This document shows, piece after piece, positions 27,322 to 36,039 of a DNA stretch of 64,000 bases. Under the pieces are notes generated by a model. That model ran no database searches, had not been told where the DNA came from, and worked only from the letters and a program-made list of their open reading frames with translations. Both the position numbers and the translations under genes were made by a program. Every line of letters starts with the position of its first letter. Position 1 is the first letter of the stretch. Source of the stretch: Methylobacterium sp. CB376 (GTDB lineage Bacteria; Pseudomonadota; Alphaproteobacteria; Rhizobiales; Beijerinckiaceae); NCBI RefSeq assembly GCF_029714205.1, contig NZ_CP121648.1, positions 6,574,501 to 6,638,500 on the forward strand. Reading direction: 5' to 3'.

Positions 27322-28254
27322 CTAGGCCGCGCCGTCCCGGGCGAGGGACGCCGTCGCGCCCGGCCCCGCCTCGCCGCGGCGCAGATGCGCCACGAAATCC
27401 TGCGCGAAGGGCGGCAGGGCGGCGAGGTCGCGCATGCAGATGGTGAGGTCGCGGGTCGCCCAGGGATCCTCCAGCGCCACGATCGCGATCGCCATGGTGC
27501 GGGCGGCCCGCCGGGCCGTGGTCTCCGGCACGATGCCGAGGCCGACCCGGCACTCCACCAGCCGGCAGACCGCGTCGAAGCCCCGCAGCTGCACCCGCAG
27601 CCGCAGGGGCTGGCCGATCCGCGCCGCCTTGGTGAGCAGGAACCGGGTCAGGGCGCTCGCCCGGTCGAGCCCGACGAGGTCGTGGTCGATCACCTCCGCG
27701 AAGGGGACGGCGACGCGGGACGCCAGCGGGTGGTCGGCCGCCACCGCCAGCACGAAGCGGTCGCGCCGGAACGGATAGGTCTGCAGCGTGCCGGTCTCGA
27801 CGGTCGCCGCCACCAGGCCGAGATCCGCCGCCCCCTCGGCGACCAGCCCGACGATCTCGTCCGAGAGCCGCTCCTCGATCTCGACGCTCACCCCCGGATG
27901 CTGCGTCAGGTAGGCCGAGAGCACCTCGGGCAGGAATTCGGTGAGCGCGTTGGTGTTCGACAGGACGCGGATCTGCCCGGCCGCGCCCCCCGCGAAGGCC
28001 GCCAGGTCCGCCTGCAGCCGCTCGACGCTCCCCAGGATCGCCCGGGCATGCGACAGCAGCGTGCGCCCGGCCGGCGTCGGCGTCACCCCGTGCCGGGCCC
28101 GGGTCAGCAGCGCGGCCCCGAGGGAGGCCTCCATCGCCCGGATGCGGTGGCTCGCCGCGGCGAGCGCGAGGTTGGCCCGGGCCGCCCCGTGGGTGATCGA
28201 GCCCGCCTCGACCACGTGGCGGAACAGGCTCAGGTCGACGAGGTCGAAATGCAT
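27322..28254 (-). CDS. LysR family transcriptional regulator
   Basis: A 310-residue LysR regulator. Winged helix-turn-helix at residues 5-65 (DLSLFRHVVEAGSITHGAA, LALAAASHRIRAMEASLGAALL), effector domain from about 90 (GQIRVLSNTNALTEFLPEVL, DLGLVAATVETG). The substitution of the usual S-Q-P-A-V-S recognition helix by AAASHR places it in the subgroup often annotated as regulators of sulfur or organic-acid uptake, but the target is unknown. It is divergent from sdhC, with a 305-bp region between them that contains three inverted repeats. Confidence 0.87.
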   Translation of the reverse strand: MHFDLVDLSLFRHVVEAGSITHGAARANLALAAASHRIRAMEASLGAALLTRARHGVTPTPAGRTLLSHARAILGSVERLQADLAAFAGGAAGQIRVLSNTNALTEFLPEVLSAYLTQHPGVSVEIEERLSDEIVGLVAEGAADLGLVAATVETGTLQTYPFRRDRFVLAVAADHPLASRVAVPFAEVIDHDLVGLDRASALTRFLLTKAARIGQPLRLRVQLRGFDAVCRLVECRVGLGIVPETTARRAARTMAIAIVALEDPWATRDLTICMRDLAALPPFAQDFVAHLRRGEAGPGATASLARDGAA

Positions 28255-28319
28255 CGGGCAGTCCCGCCGGGAGAGGGCCCGATCCTGCGCCGCGCACGAA
28301 GGGCCGCCGCGGGAAATCT

Positions 28320-28396
28320 CTGGTATACCAGGGATCGGATGGGTCCCCAGGTTTCGCGGATCGCGAAGTCTCCGTCAACGAGATTCGCATTGCGAA
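28320..28396. promoter_or_regulatory. Three inverted repeats upstream of sdhC
   Basis: CTGGTATACCAG is a perfect 12-bp palindrome at 28320-28331. TTCGCG-GAT-CGCGAA lies at 28353-28367 and TTCGC-ATT-GCGAA at 28384-28396; the centres of the last two are 30 bp apart, about three helical turns. They sit 165-240 bp upstream of sdhC. The bound proteins are unknown; the palindrome form resembles GntR-type sites. Confidence 0.45.
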
Positions 28397-28559
28397 CCGG
28401 ACCATTTCCAAACAAAGAGGGCACGAATGGGCGGCGCGCCGCCGGAACGCCCGGGCCCCGTGGCCCCGTGGCCGCGTTGTCGCCCCGTGACGGAGCCGAT
28501 ACGTAGCTGAGTTGGGAGCCGGACCAGTCGCCGGGCCTGCACGGAGCAAGGATCGCATC

Positions 28560-28961
28560 ATGGCCGAAATCGTCAGGCCCGCCGTGGCCCGACCCCTCTC
28601 GCCCCACCTCCAGATCTACCGCTGGACCTGGACCATGGCGATGTCGGTGGCCCATCGCCTCACCGGGATCGCCCTCTACGGCGGCACCGCGCTGGTGGCG
28701 GTCTGGCTGGTGGCGCTCGCCTCCGGCAAGGCGGCCTACGATCCCGTGGCCTGGCTCTACGGCTCGATCCTCGGGCGGCTGGTGATCTTCGTCTATACCT
28801 GGATCCTGATGCACCACATGCTGGGCGGCATCCGCCACCTCATCTGGGATTTCGGGCACGGCATGGAGCCGGGCACGCGCATCGCGATGGCGCGGTACAC
28901 GCTCGTCGGCTCGGCCGTGCTCACGGTCGTGATCTGGGCCGCGGCCCTGCTGGCACGCTGA
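28560..28961 (+). CDS. sdhC: Succinate dehydrogenase cytochrome b556 subunit
   Basis: A 133-residue, three-helix membrane anchor of complex II. SVAHRLTGIALYGG (quinone-site Ser/Arg region) begins helix I, and the heme ligand is His86 in HHMLGGIRH, the same motif as E. coli His84. ATG at 28560 follows GGAGCAAGGATC. The operon runs sdhC-sdhD-sdhA-(methyltransferase)-sdhB. Confidence 0.95.
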   Translation: MAEIVRPAVARPLSPHLQIYRWTWTMAMSVAHRLTGIALYGGTALVAVWLVALASGKAAYDPVAWLYGSILGRLVIFVYTWILMHHMLGGIRHLIWDFGHGMEPGTRIAMARYTLVGSAVLTVVIWAAALLAR

Positions 28962-28972
28962 GGGAGAGCGCC

Positions 28973-29386
28973 ATGGTCGACAACCGTCCCGAGGCCACCC
29001 GCACCATCCGGACCTCCTACGCCCGGGTGCAGGGGCTCGGCCCGGCCCATCACGGCACCGGCGAGTGGTGGCTGCACCGCGTCACCGCGGTCTCCAACGT
29101 GCCGCTGATCCTGTCCTTCGTGGTGATCGTCGCCCTCTGCGCCGGCCGCTCCTACGAGGACGCGGTGCGCCTGGTGTCGCACCCGCTCGTCGCGATCCTG
29201 CTGATCCTGGGCGTCCTCTCGGTGACGAACCATATGCGGATGGGCATGCAGATCGTCATCGAGGATTACGTCCACGACAAGGGTCTGAAGATCGCCGCGG
29301 TGATCGCCAACACCTTCTACAGCACGGTGGTGGCGGTCGCCTGCCTGTACGCCATCGTGCGGATCAGCCTGCGCGCCTTCGCCTGA
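28973..29386 (+). CDS. sdhD: Succinate dehydrogenase hydrophobic membrane anchor
   Basis: A 137-residue, three-helix subunit that completes the heme and ubiquinone sites with Sdh[21 protein letters not shown] leads into helix I, and [17 protein letters not shown] contains the conserved His87 and the Asp98-Tyr99 pair of the quinone pocket. It starts 11 bp after sdhC, preceded by GAGGGAGAGC. Confidence 0.93.
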   Translation: MVDNRPEATRTIRTSYARVQGLGPAHHGTGEWWLHRVTAVSNVPLILSFVVIVALCAGRSYEDAVRLVSHPLVAILLILGVLSVTNHMRMGMQIVIEDYVHDKGLKIAAVIANTFYSTVVAVACLYAIVRISLRAFA

Positions 29387-29454
29387 CGTCCAACCCCCTC
29401 GAGCAGCGCCCGATCACGTTGCCGCCGGACGCTGCTCCAGGTTCCTGATTTGCC

Positions 29455-29497
29455 GCATTTTCTTCGACGAGCCGGAAGCCACTTCGTCGGAAAATGC
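29455..29497 (+). promoter_or_regulatory. RNA hairpin just upstream of the sdhA ribosome site
   Basis: GCATTTTC (29455-29462) pairs with GAAAATGC (29490-29497), and inside it CGACGA (29465-29470) pairs with TCGTCG (29484-29489) after a two-base bulge: a 14-bp stem in the 127-bp sdhD-sdhA gap. It ends 2-3 bases before the AGAGGG ribosome site of sdhA, so it may protect the message or tune sdhA translation. Confidence 0.45.
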
Positions 29498-29513
29498 TAG
29501 AGGGATCACGCCC

Positions 29514-31340
29514 ATGGCCATCAACGGAAAAGCCGCGCCGGCCCAGACCGGCCAGGCGTACCCCATCGTCGAGCACAGCTTCGACGTCGTCGTCGTCGGC
29601 GCCGGCGGCGCGGGGCTGCGCGCCACGGTCGGCTGCAGCCAGGCGGGCCTGCGCACCGCCTGCATCACCAAGGTCTTCCCGACCCGCTCGCACACGGTCG
29701 CGGCCCAGGGCGGCATCTCGGCCTCCCTCGGCAATATGGGCCCGGACGATTGGCGCTGGCACATGTACGACACCGTGAAGGGGTCGGACTGGCTGGGCGA
29801 CCAGGACGCGATCGAGTACCTGGTGCGCAACGCCCCGGCCGCGGTCTACGAGCTCGAGCACTGGGGCGTGCCCTTCTCGCGCACGGCCGAGGGCAAGATC
29901 TACCAGCGGCCCTTCGGCGGCATGACCACCGATTACGGCAAGGGCACGGCCCAGCGCACCTGCGCGGCGGCCGACCGCACCGGCCACGCCATGCTGCACA
30001 CCCTCTACGGGCAGGCGGTCAAGAACCGGACCAACTTCTTCATCGAGTACTTCGCCCTCGACCTGATCATGGACGAGGAGGGCCGCTGCCGCGGCGTCAT
30101 CGCCCTCGACCAGGCCACCGGCGAGATCCACCGCTTCCGCGCCGCCATGACCATCCTGGCGACGGGCGGCTACGGGCGCGCCTATTTCTCGGCGACCTCG
30201 GCCCATACCTGCACGGGCGACGGCAACGCCATGGTGCTGCGCGCCGGCCTCGCCCTCGAGGACATGGAATTCGTGCAGTTCCACCCGACCGGCATCTACG
30301 GGGCGGGCTGCCTGATCACCGAGGGCGCCCGCGGCGAGGGCGGCTACCTCACCAATTCGGAGGGCGAGCGCTTCATGGAGCGCTACGCGCCCTCGGCCAA
30401 GGACCTCGCCTCCCGCGACGTGGTCTCCCGCTCCATGACCATGGAGATCCGCGCCGGCCGCGGCGTCGGCAAGAACAAGGACCACATCTACCTCCACCTC
30501 GACCACCTCGATCCCAAGATCCTGCACGAGCGCCTGCCCGGCATCTCGGAATCGGCCAAGATCTTCGCCGGCGTCGACGTCACCAAGGAGCCGATCCCGG
30601 TGCTCCCGACCGTCCATTACAACATGGGCGGCATCCCGACGAACTATCACGGCGAGGTGCTGACCCTGCGGGACGGCAATCCCGACTACGTGGTGCCGGG
30701 CCTGATGGCGATCGGCGAGGCGGCCTGCGTGTCGGTGCACGGGGCGAATCGGCTCGGCTCCAACTCGCTCATCGACCTCGTGGTGTTCGGCCGCGCGGCC
30801 GGGCTGCGCTGCGCCGAGATCGTGGAGGCGAACGGCCGGCTGCCGGACCTGCCGAAGGACTCGGCCGACAAGGCGCTCGCCCGCCTCGACCGCTTCCGCT
30901 ACGCCAATGGCGGCAGGCCGACCGCGGAGCTGCGCCTCGACATGCAGCGGACGATGCAGAACAACTGCGCGGTCTTCCGCACCGGCGAGGTCCTGGAGGA
31001 GGGCAAGCACCTCATCCACAAGGTCTGGTCGGGCATCGACGACATCCGGGTCACCGACCGCTCGCTGGTCTGGAACACCGACCTGCTGGAGACGCTCGAA
31101 TTCGACAACCTGATCGGCCAGGCGGTGGTCACGATGGAATCGGCGGTCAACCGCACCGAATCCCGCGGCGCCCATGCCCGCGAGGACTTCCCCGACCGCA
31201 ACGACAAGGACTGGATGAAGCACACCCTCGCCTGGCTCGACCCGGAGGGCCGCAAGGTCACGATCGACTACCGGCCGGTCCACACCTACACGATGTCGAA
31301 CGACATCGCCTATATCGAGCCGAAGGCGCGGGTCTATTGA
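29514..31340 (+). CDS. sdhA: Succinate dehydrogenase flavoprotein subunit
   Basis: A 608-residue FAD protein oxidising succinate to fumarate in complex II. The FAD Rossmann motif [12 protein letters not shown] lies at 26-37. The covalent FAD histidine is His60 in [10 protein letters not shown]. Active-site segments [17 protein letters not shown] and the His/Arg-bearing [10 protein letters not shown] and ANRLGSNSL are all present. Length and motifs are normal. It is separated from sdhB by a methyltransferase gene rather than being adjacent. Confidence 0.97.
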   Translation: MAINGKAAPAQTGQAYPIVEHSFDVVVVGAGGAGLRATVGCSQAGLRTACITKVFPTRSHTVAAQGGISASLGNMGPDDWRWHMYDTVKGSDWLGDQDAIEYLVRNAPAAVYELEHWGVPFSRTAEGKIYQRPFGGMTTDYGKGTAQRTCAAADRTGHAMLHTLYGQAVKNRTNFFIEYFALDLIMDEEGRCRGVIALDQATGEIHRFRAAMTILATGGYGRAYFSATSAHTCTGDGNAMVLRAGLALEDMEFVQFHPTGIYGAGCLITEGARGEGGYLTNSEGERFMERYAPSAKDLASRDVVSRSMTMEIRAGRGVGKNKDHIYLHLDHLDPKILHERLPGISESAKIFAGVDVTKEPIPVLPTVHYNMGGIPTNYHGEVLTLRDGNPDYVVPGLMAIGEAACVSVHGANRLGSNSLIDLVVFGRAAGLRCAEIVEANGRLPDLPKDSADKALARLDRFRYANGGRPTAELRLDMQRTMQNNCAVFRTGEVLEEGKHLIHKVWSGIDDIRVTDRSLVWNTDLLETLEFDNLIGQAVVTMESAVNRTESRGAHAREDFPDRNDKDWMKHTLAWLDPEGRKVTIDYRPVHTYTMSNDIAYIEPKARVY

Positions 31341-31365
31341 GCGGCGCGGCGGGCGGGAGAGCCCC

Positions 31366-32187
31366 ATGCTGAAGCGGATGCGCCGCGCCAAGCCGGCGGC
31401 CTCGCCCGATTTCCTGCGGGCCGGGGCCCCGGCGGAGCCGCCCGGCTCCTGGCAGGAGATCGTGCGCGGGGCCTCGTCCGGGGACCTCGCGGCCGAGCGC
31501 CTGCGCGTCGCCAACCCGATGCGGGAGGCCTACTTCGCGCAGAACGCGGATCCGGAGAGCCGCTTCGCCTCGAAATGGACCCACTACCTCGACGCCTACG
31601 ACCGCCACCTGGCGCGCTACCGCGGCCGGCCGGTCCGGCTGCTGGAGATCGGGGTCAACCACGGCGGCTCCCTCCAGGTCTGGCGGCGCTATCTCGGGCC
31701 CGAGGCGGTGATCCACGGCCTCGACATCGACCCGCGCTGCGCGACGGTCGGGGATCCGGACGTCACCATCCACATCGGCAGCCAGACCGACCGGGCGCTG
31801 CTGGGGCGGATCGCCGAGGCGATGGGCGGGATCGACGTGGTGATCGACGACGGCAGCCACGTCAGCGCCCACCAGATCGCCACCTTCGAGACCCTCTACC
31901 CGCTGCTCGCGCCGGACGGGGTCTACGCGGTGGAGGACGTGCACTGCTCCTACTGGCCGGAGGTCGGCGGCGGCTACCGGGCGCCCGGCGCCTTCATCGA
32001 GTACGCCAAGGACCTGCTCGACCGCCTGCACGCCCGCTACGTGCTCGACCCCGACCCGGGGCCGCGCGACCCGGGCTTCGCCGACGTGACCGACGCGATC
32101 GCCTTCTACGACAGCCTCGTCGTGTTCGAGCGGCGCCCGAAGGGGCCGGCCCGGGCGATCCCGGTCGGATTCCGGATGCTGGAGTGA
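31366..32187 (+). CDS. Class I SAM-dependent methyltransferase inserted in sdh operon
   Basis: A 273-residue protein. The SAM-binding Rossmann motif is LLEIGVNHGGSLQVWRRYLG at about 88-107, followed by the acidic strand end IHGLDIDPRC and a second acidic motif GIDVVIDDGSH. The pattern (NHGGSL, DDGSH, YPLLAPDGVYAVEDVH) matches the family that includes the macrocin/mycinamicin-type O-methyltransferases and cephalosporin hydroxylase CmcI-like proteins, usually metal-dependent and acting on sugars. It lies on the sense strand, 25 bp after sdhA and about 200 bp before sdhB. That makes it either a late insertion or a gene cotranscribed with complex II. The substrate is unknown. Confidence 0.8.
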   Translation: MLKRMRRAKPAASPDFLRAGAPAEPPGSWQEIVRGASSGDLAAERLRVANPMREAYFAQNADPESRFASKWTHYLDAYDRHLARYRGRPVRLLEIGVNHGGSLQVWRRYLGPEAVIHGLDIDPRCATVGDPDVTIHIGSQTDRALLGRIAEAMGGIDVVIDDGSHVSAHQIATFETLYPLLAPDGVYAVEDVHCSYWPEVGGGYRAPGAFIEYAKDLLDRLHARYVLDPDPGPRDPGFADVTDAIAFYDSLVVFERRPKGPARAIPVGFRMLE

Positions 32188-32388
32188 GGGAGGCGCGCCG
32201 TGACCCGATTTCCCCGCAGCGCCCGCGATCCCGCCGTGAGGGGCGGCCGCGCCTGCATCCGCGGCACGGTTCGGGCGATCGGGAGGGCGCACGACGATCG
32301 TCTTGCCGGTTCCCTCCTCCTGACCATCGAGGCCGGTCGGCTCCGGCTTCGGGCTCTCGGTTCCGATCAATCTGCCTAGGTTTGCGAC

Positions 32389-33171
32389 ATGGCCCAATTC
32401 TCCCTTCCCAAGAACTCGCAATACGGCGAGGGCAAGACCTGGCCGAAGCCGGCCGGCGCCAAGAACCTGCAGGAGTTCCGGATCTACCGCTGGAACGAGG
32501 ATGACGGCCACAATCCGCGGATCGACACCTACTACGTCGACCGCGACGATTGCGGGCCGATGGTCCTCGACGCGCTCTTGTGGATCAAGAACAAGGTCGA
32601 CCCGACCCTGACCTTCCGGCGCTCCTGCCGCGAGGGCATCTGCGGCTCCTGCGCCATGAACATCATGGGGCAGAACACGCTGGCCTGCACGCTCGGCATC
32701 GACGATTGCCGGTCGGCCCAGATCCGGATCTATCCGCTGCCGCACATGCCGGTCCTGAAGGACCTCGTGCCGGACCTGTCGAGCTTCTTCGCCCAGCACG
32801 CGGCCATCGAGCCCTGGCTGCAGACCGAGACGCCCTCGCCCGAGAAGGAGTGGCGCCAGACGCCGGAGGACCGCGCCCGCCTCGACGGGCTCTACGAGTG
32901 CATCCTCTGCGCCTGCTGCACCACCTCCTGCCCGAGCTACTGGTGGAACGGCGACCGCTTCCTCGGCCCGGCGGCGCTGCTCCAGGCCTATCGCTGGCTG
33001 ATCGACAGCCGCGACGAGCACACGGGCGAGCGGCTCGACATCCTGCACGACCCGTTCCGGCTCTACCGCTGCCACACGATCATGAACTGCGCCAATACCT
33101 GCCCCAAGGGGCTGAACCCGGCCAAGGCCATCGCCGAGATCAAGAAGATGATGGTGGCGCGCGAGGTCTGA
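32389..33171 (+). CDS. sdhB: Succinate dehydrogenase iron-sulfur subunit
   Basis: A 260-residue subunit carrying three iron-sulfur clusters that pass electrons from SdhA to quinone. The 2Fe-2S ligands are in [14 protein letters not shown] plus the Cys in NTLACT; the 4Fe-4S and 3Fe-4S ligands are in [22 protein letters not shown] and [11 protein letters not shown]. The 201-bp gap before it holds no gene I recognise, so it may carry its own promoter. A dispersed hairpin element begins right after the stop. Confidence 0.96.
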   Translation: MAQFSLPKNSQYGEGKTWPKPAGAKNLQEFRIYRWNEDDGHNPRIDTYYVDRDDCGPMVLDALLWIKNKVDPTLTFRRSCREGICGSCAMNIMGQNTLACTLGIDDCRSAQIRIYPLPHMPVLKDLVPDLSSFFAQHAAIEPWLQTETPSPEKEWRQTPEDRARLDGLYECILCACCTTSCPSYWWNGDRFLGPAALLQAYRWLIDSRDEHTGERLDILHDPFRLYRCHTIMNCANTCPKGLNPAKAIAEIKKMMVAREV

Positions 33172-33260
33172 TCCGGGATCCGGTTGATCCGAGCGGATCC
33201 CGTCTCACGCGCCCGCGCGGCGCCTGAGCGAAGCCCGCATCCGCATGGCGACGCAATCCG
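33172..33260 (+). repeat. Dispersed intergenic hairpin element, copy B
   Basis: First hairpin: GGGATCCG (33176-33183) and CGGATCCC (33194-33201), perfect 8-bp arms. The conserved linker GCGCGGCGCCTGAGCGAAGC follows, then CCGCATGGCGACGCAATCCG, a decayed second hairpin. It starts one base after the sdhB stop. Confidence 0.75.
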
Positions 33261-33312
33261 CCGCATTCGGGATGATCCTTCCCGCTGCGGCATTGCGGCC
33301 ACACCCCCTCGA

Positions 33313-33337
33313 AAAGGCGCCTGCGGGCGCCTTTGTC
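33313..33337 (+). terminator. Rho-independent-type terminator downstream of sdhB
   Basis: AAAGGCGCC (33313-33321) and GGCGCCTTT (33326-33334) form a perfect 9-bp stem with a 4-base TGCG loop, ending in TTTGTC. A second, partial copy of the right-hand sequence (CTGCGGGCGCCTT) follows at about 33351. Confidence 0.7.
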
Positions 33338-33409
33338 GTTCCGGCCGGCCCTGCGGGCGCCTTCCGGTGCGGCTATGGCGGCGAACACCCCTCCTGTCCG
33401 GGATCCGTG

Positions 33410-34054
33410 ATGCCGCGTTCGACCCTCCGCCCCGTCGCCGTGCCGTCGCTCGCCGTCGCGGCGCTCGCCGCGAGCCTGGGGGCCTGCGCCTCCTCGCGCT
33501 TCGACGCGGCGCCGCCGCGCCTCGCCGCCCGGCAGGCGCGCCCGGCCGCGCCCGAGGCGGAGCCGGATCTCGGCCCGCCCGGCCTCGCCGCCGGCCCGGT
33601 CACCTCCGCCCCGCTCGCGCCGCCGCCCGGCGCCAGCGCGGCGCCGGGCGAGCCGGCGGCCCCGTCCGGCGTGGCGGCCAATCCCGGCGGGCCGATCATG
33701 GCCGAGCCGGGCCCGGCGCCCGCGCCGGTGCAGCAGCAGGCCGCCCTGGCGCCGCCCCCGCCGGTCGCGGCCGGCGGGCGCTCCTCGGTGGTCGGCGGCT
33801 GGACCGCCAAGGACGCCACCGGGGCGAGCTGCCGCATCACGCTCGCCAGCACCCCGGCCCTCGACCTCTACAAGGCGACCTCGAGCGGCTGCGCCAACAA
33901 GGACCTCGCCAAGGTCACGGCCTGGGACTACCGCGACGGCGAGGTCTACCTCTACCAGCCGGGCGGCACGGTCGCGGCGCGGCTGCGCGCGGCGGGCGGC
34001 GCCATGGACGGCGCCCTCTCCAAGTCCGGCGCGCCGCTCGCGCTGGTGCGCTGA
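33410..34054 (+). CDS. AprI/Inh family metalloprotease-inhibitor-like lipoprotein
   Basis: A 214-residue exported lipoprotein. The signal peptide ends at a lipobox LGAC with Cys26. A Pro/Ala-rich linker runs to about residue 120, and the C-terminal 90 residues match the AprI/Inh fold: VGGWTAKDATGASCRITL, a second cysteine in SGCANKDLAKV giving the family's disulfide, and WDYRDGEVYLYQPGG. Inh proteins are periplasmic inhibitors of serralysin-type metalloproteases, but many alphaproteobacterial members occur without one, as here, so the role may be structural. A GTG lies one codon before the chosen ATG. Confidence 0.8.
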   Translation: MPRSTLRPVAVPSLAVAALAASLGACASSRFDAAPPRLAARQARPAAPEAEPDLGPPGLAAGPVTSAPLAPPPGASAAPGEPAAPSGVAANPGGPIMAEPGPAPAPVQQQAALAPPPPVAAGGRSSVVGGWTAKDATGASCRITLASTPALDLYKATSSGCANKDLAKVTAWDYRDGEVYLYQPGGTVAARLRAAGGAMDGALSKSGAPLALVR

Positions 34055-34118
34055 GGCTGGACAGGGGCGCGGATCGGGGCGAGGGTCGCGGCCCCGTCCC
34101 GCCGCCCCGGAGTCCCCG

Positions 34119-35198
34119 ATGCCCTCCCTCGCCGAAGAGGTCGCCCGCACGTTCGGCAGCCCGGCCGTGATGATCGACCTCGACCGGGTCGAGCGGAACA
34201 TCGCCCGGCTGCAGGCGGCCTGCGACGCCGCCGGCCTCGCCAACCGCCCGCACATCAAGACCCACAAGAGCCCGGTCCTGGCGCGGATGCAGCGGGAGGC
34301 GGGGGCGCGGGGCCTGACCTGCCAGACCCTCGGCGAGGCCGAGGTGATGGCCGAGGCCGGCCTCGACGACATCCTGATCAGCTACAACCTCGTCGGGCCG
34401 GAGAAGCTCGGGCGCCTCGCCCGCCTGCTGCGGCGCACCGCCCTGACGGTGAGCGCCGACCACCCGGCGGTGGTGGCGGGGCTGGGCGAGGCGGCGGCCG
34501 CGGCCGGGCGCCCCCTCGCGGTGATGGTGGAATGCGACACCGGCCGCGCCCGGGCCGGCGTCGCGCGCCCCGAGGAGGCGGTGGCCCTGGCGCGGCAGAT
34601 CGCCGGCACGCCCTCCCTGCGCTTCGCCGGGCTCCTGCTCTACCCGCCGGAGGACGGCGTCGCGGCGACGCAGGCCTTCCTCGACCGCGTCCGGCAGGGC
34701 CTGGCCGGGGAGGGGCTGGAGGCCGGCATCGTCTCGACCGGCGGCACCCCGAACCTGCGGCATCTCGGGGCGGTCCGCGGCGCCACCGAGCACCGGGCCG
34801 GTACCGTGATCTTCAACGACCGCATGATGATGGCCTGCGGGGCGGCGCTCCCGGAGGATTGCGCCCTCGACGTGGTGGCCACGGTGGTGAGCCGGGCCGT
34901 GCCCGAGCGCGGCGTCCTCGACGCGGGCTCGAAGACGCTCACGGCGGATCCGGGCGGCGGCCTCGACGGGTACGGGCTGATCCGCGAGGCGCCGCGGGCC
35001 CGCATCCACAAGCTCGCCGAGGAGCACGGCTTCCTCGACCTCGCGGCCTGCCCGGAGGCGCTGCCGGTGGGCAGCGTGGTGCGGGTCGTCCCCAACCACG
35101 TCTGCGTCGTGGTCAACATGGTCGACCGGCTGGTGACGACCCGCGCAGGACGGATCGTCGGCGAGATCCCGGTCGCCGCCCGCGGCCTCACGGGCTGA
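34119..35198 (+). CDS. D-threonine aldolase / D-serine dehydratase-like PLP enzyme
   Basis: A 359-residue fold-type III PLP enzyme (alanine-racemase-like barrel plus D-ser_dehydrat C-terminal domain). The PLP lysine is Lys47 in RPHIKTHKS. GGTPNL and CGAALPEDCALDV lie in the barrel's phosphate and active-site strands. The C-terminal metal site is PNHVC with His327 and Cys329. Relatives cleave D-threonine or other beta-hydroxy-D-amino acids to glycine and an aldehyde, or dehydrate D-serine; the exact substrate cannot be assigned. It is convergent with the MNIO gene, overlapping its 3' end by 11 bp. Confidence 0.85.
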   Translation: MPSLAEEVARTFGSPAVMIDLDRVERNIARLQAACDAAGLANRPHIKTHKSPVLARMQREAGARGLTCQTLGEAEVMAEAGLDDILISYNLVGPEKLGRLARLLRRTALTVSADHPAVVAGLGEAAAAAGRPLAVMVECDTGRARAGVARPEEAVALARQIAGTPSLRFAGLLLYPPEDGVAATQAFLDRVRQGLAGEGLEAGIVSTGGTPNLRHLGAVRGATEHRAGTVIFNDRMMMACGAALPEDCALDVVATVVSRAVPERGVLDAGSKTLTADPGGGLDGYGLIREAPRARIHKLAEEHGFLDLAACPEALPVGSVVRVVPNHVCVVVNMVDRLVTTRAGRIVGEIPVAARGLTG

Positions 35199-36039
35199 CG
35201 GGCGCGCCCGCGCGGGCGGCGGCGAGCATCGCCCCGGCGCGCGACACCTCCCGCATGATCCCCGCCCCGTCGTCGAAATCCGCGTCCCTCTCGACGATGA
35301 CGACCCGCGCGGCCGCCCGCCGGAGGAGGTCCGCGTAGAGGCTCCAGCTCCGCTCGGAGATCGGCGCGCTGTGGCTGTCGATCATCCGCCCCCCGGCCTC
35401 GACGCCGCCCGAGAGGTGGACCTGCACGACGCTCTCCAGGGGAAAGGAGCGCAGGATGTCGGCCGGGTCCAGGCCGCGGTTGAGGCTGTTGACCTCGATG
35501 TTGGTCACGTCGAGGAGCATCCCGCACCCCGTCGCCCGCACGAGCTCGCGGAAGAACTCGCCCTCCGTCATCTCGGCCCCGGGGATCGTCAGGTCCGCGG
35601 TGATGTTCTCGAGGACCAGCGGGATCCCGAGGCAGTCCTGGACCGCGTTCACGTTGTCGATCGCGGCGCTCAGGTTCGACCGGCCGTACCAGACCGGCGT
35701 GAGGTGGCCGAGGCTCACGCCCCGCACGCGGGTCACCGCGAGGTGGTCGCTGTAGTAGGGCGCCGCCGTGAGCCGGCAGAGGCGGCGCACCTCCCCGAGA
35801 TAGTCCGGGTTCGGGCGCTCCGCGCTCCCCACCGAGAGGTCGAGGCCGTGCAGGACGATGGGCAGGCGCTCGCGCAGCGCGGCGAGTTCGTTCCGCCGCT
35901 CCGGCCGGAACAGGTAGTTGTCGGCCATCACCTCGACGACCTCGACCCGGCCCGCGGCGCCGAGGATCTCCTCGCGCAGGTCGAGCCGGTAGCCGATCCC
36001 CGCGCCCAGGCGGGCGTTGGCGTCAGGGCGCTCAGGCAT
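35188..36039 (-). CDS. DUF692/MNIO multinuclear iron oxidase of a RiPP cluster
   Basis: A 283-residue TIM-barrel protein of the DUF692 (MNIO) family, whose members (MbnB, TglH, BufB and others) use two or three irons to oxidatively rearrange cysteines in ribosomal peptides. Conserved metal and active-site positions are visible: His64 in HGLDLSVGS, Asp98-His99 in SDHL, Glu144-Asn145 in LENIT, Asp177 and Asn180 in DVTNIEVNSLN, His208 in QVHLSGG, Asp221 and His223 in MIDSHSAP, Glu250 in VERDAD. The start overlaps the partner gene's end by 8 bp. The order is precursor-partner-oxidase on the minus strand. Confidence 0.92.
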   Translation of the reverse strand: MPERPDANARLGAGIGYRLDLREEILGAAGRVEVVEVMADNYLFRPERRNELAALRERLPIVLHGLDLSVGSAERPNPDYLGEVRRLCRLTAAPYYSDHLAVTRVRGVSLGHLTPVWYGRSNLSAAIDNVNAVQDCLGIPLVLENITADLTIPGAEMTEGEFFRELVRATGCGMLLDVTNIEVNSLNRGLDPADILRSFPLESVVQVHLSGGVEAGGRMIDSHSAPISERSWSLYADLLRRAAARVVIVERDADFDDGAGIMREVSRAGAMLAAARAGAPVSP

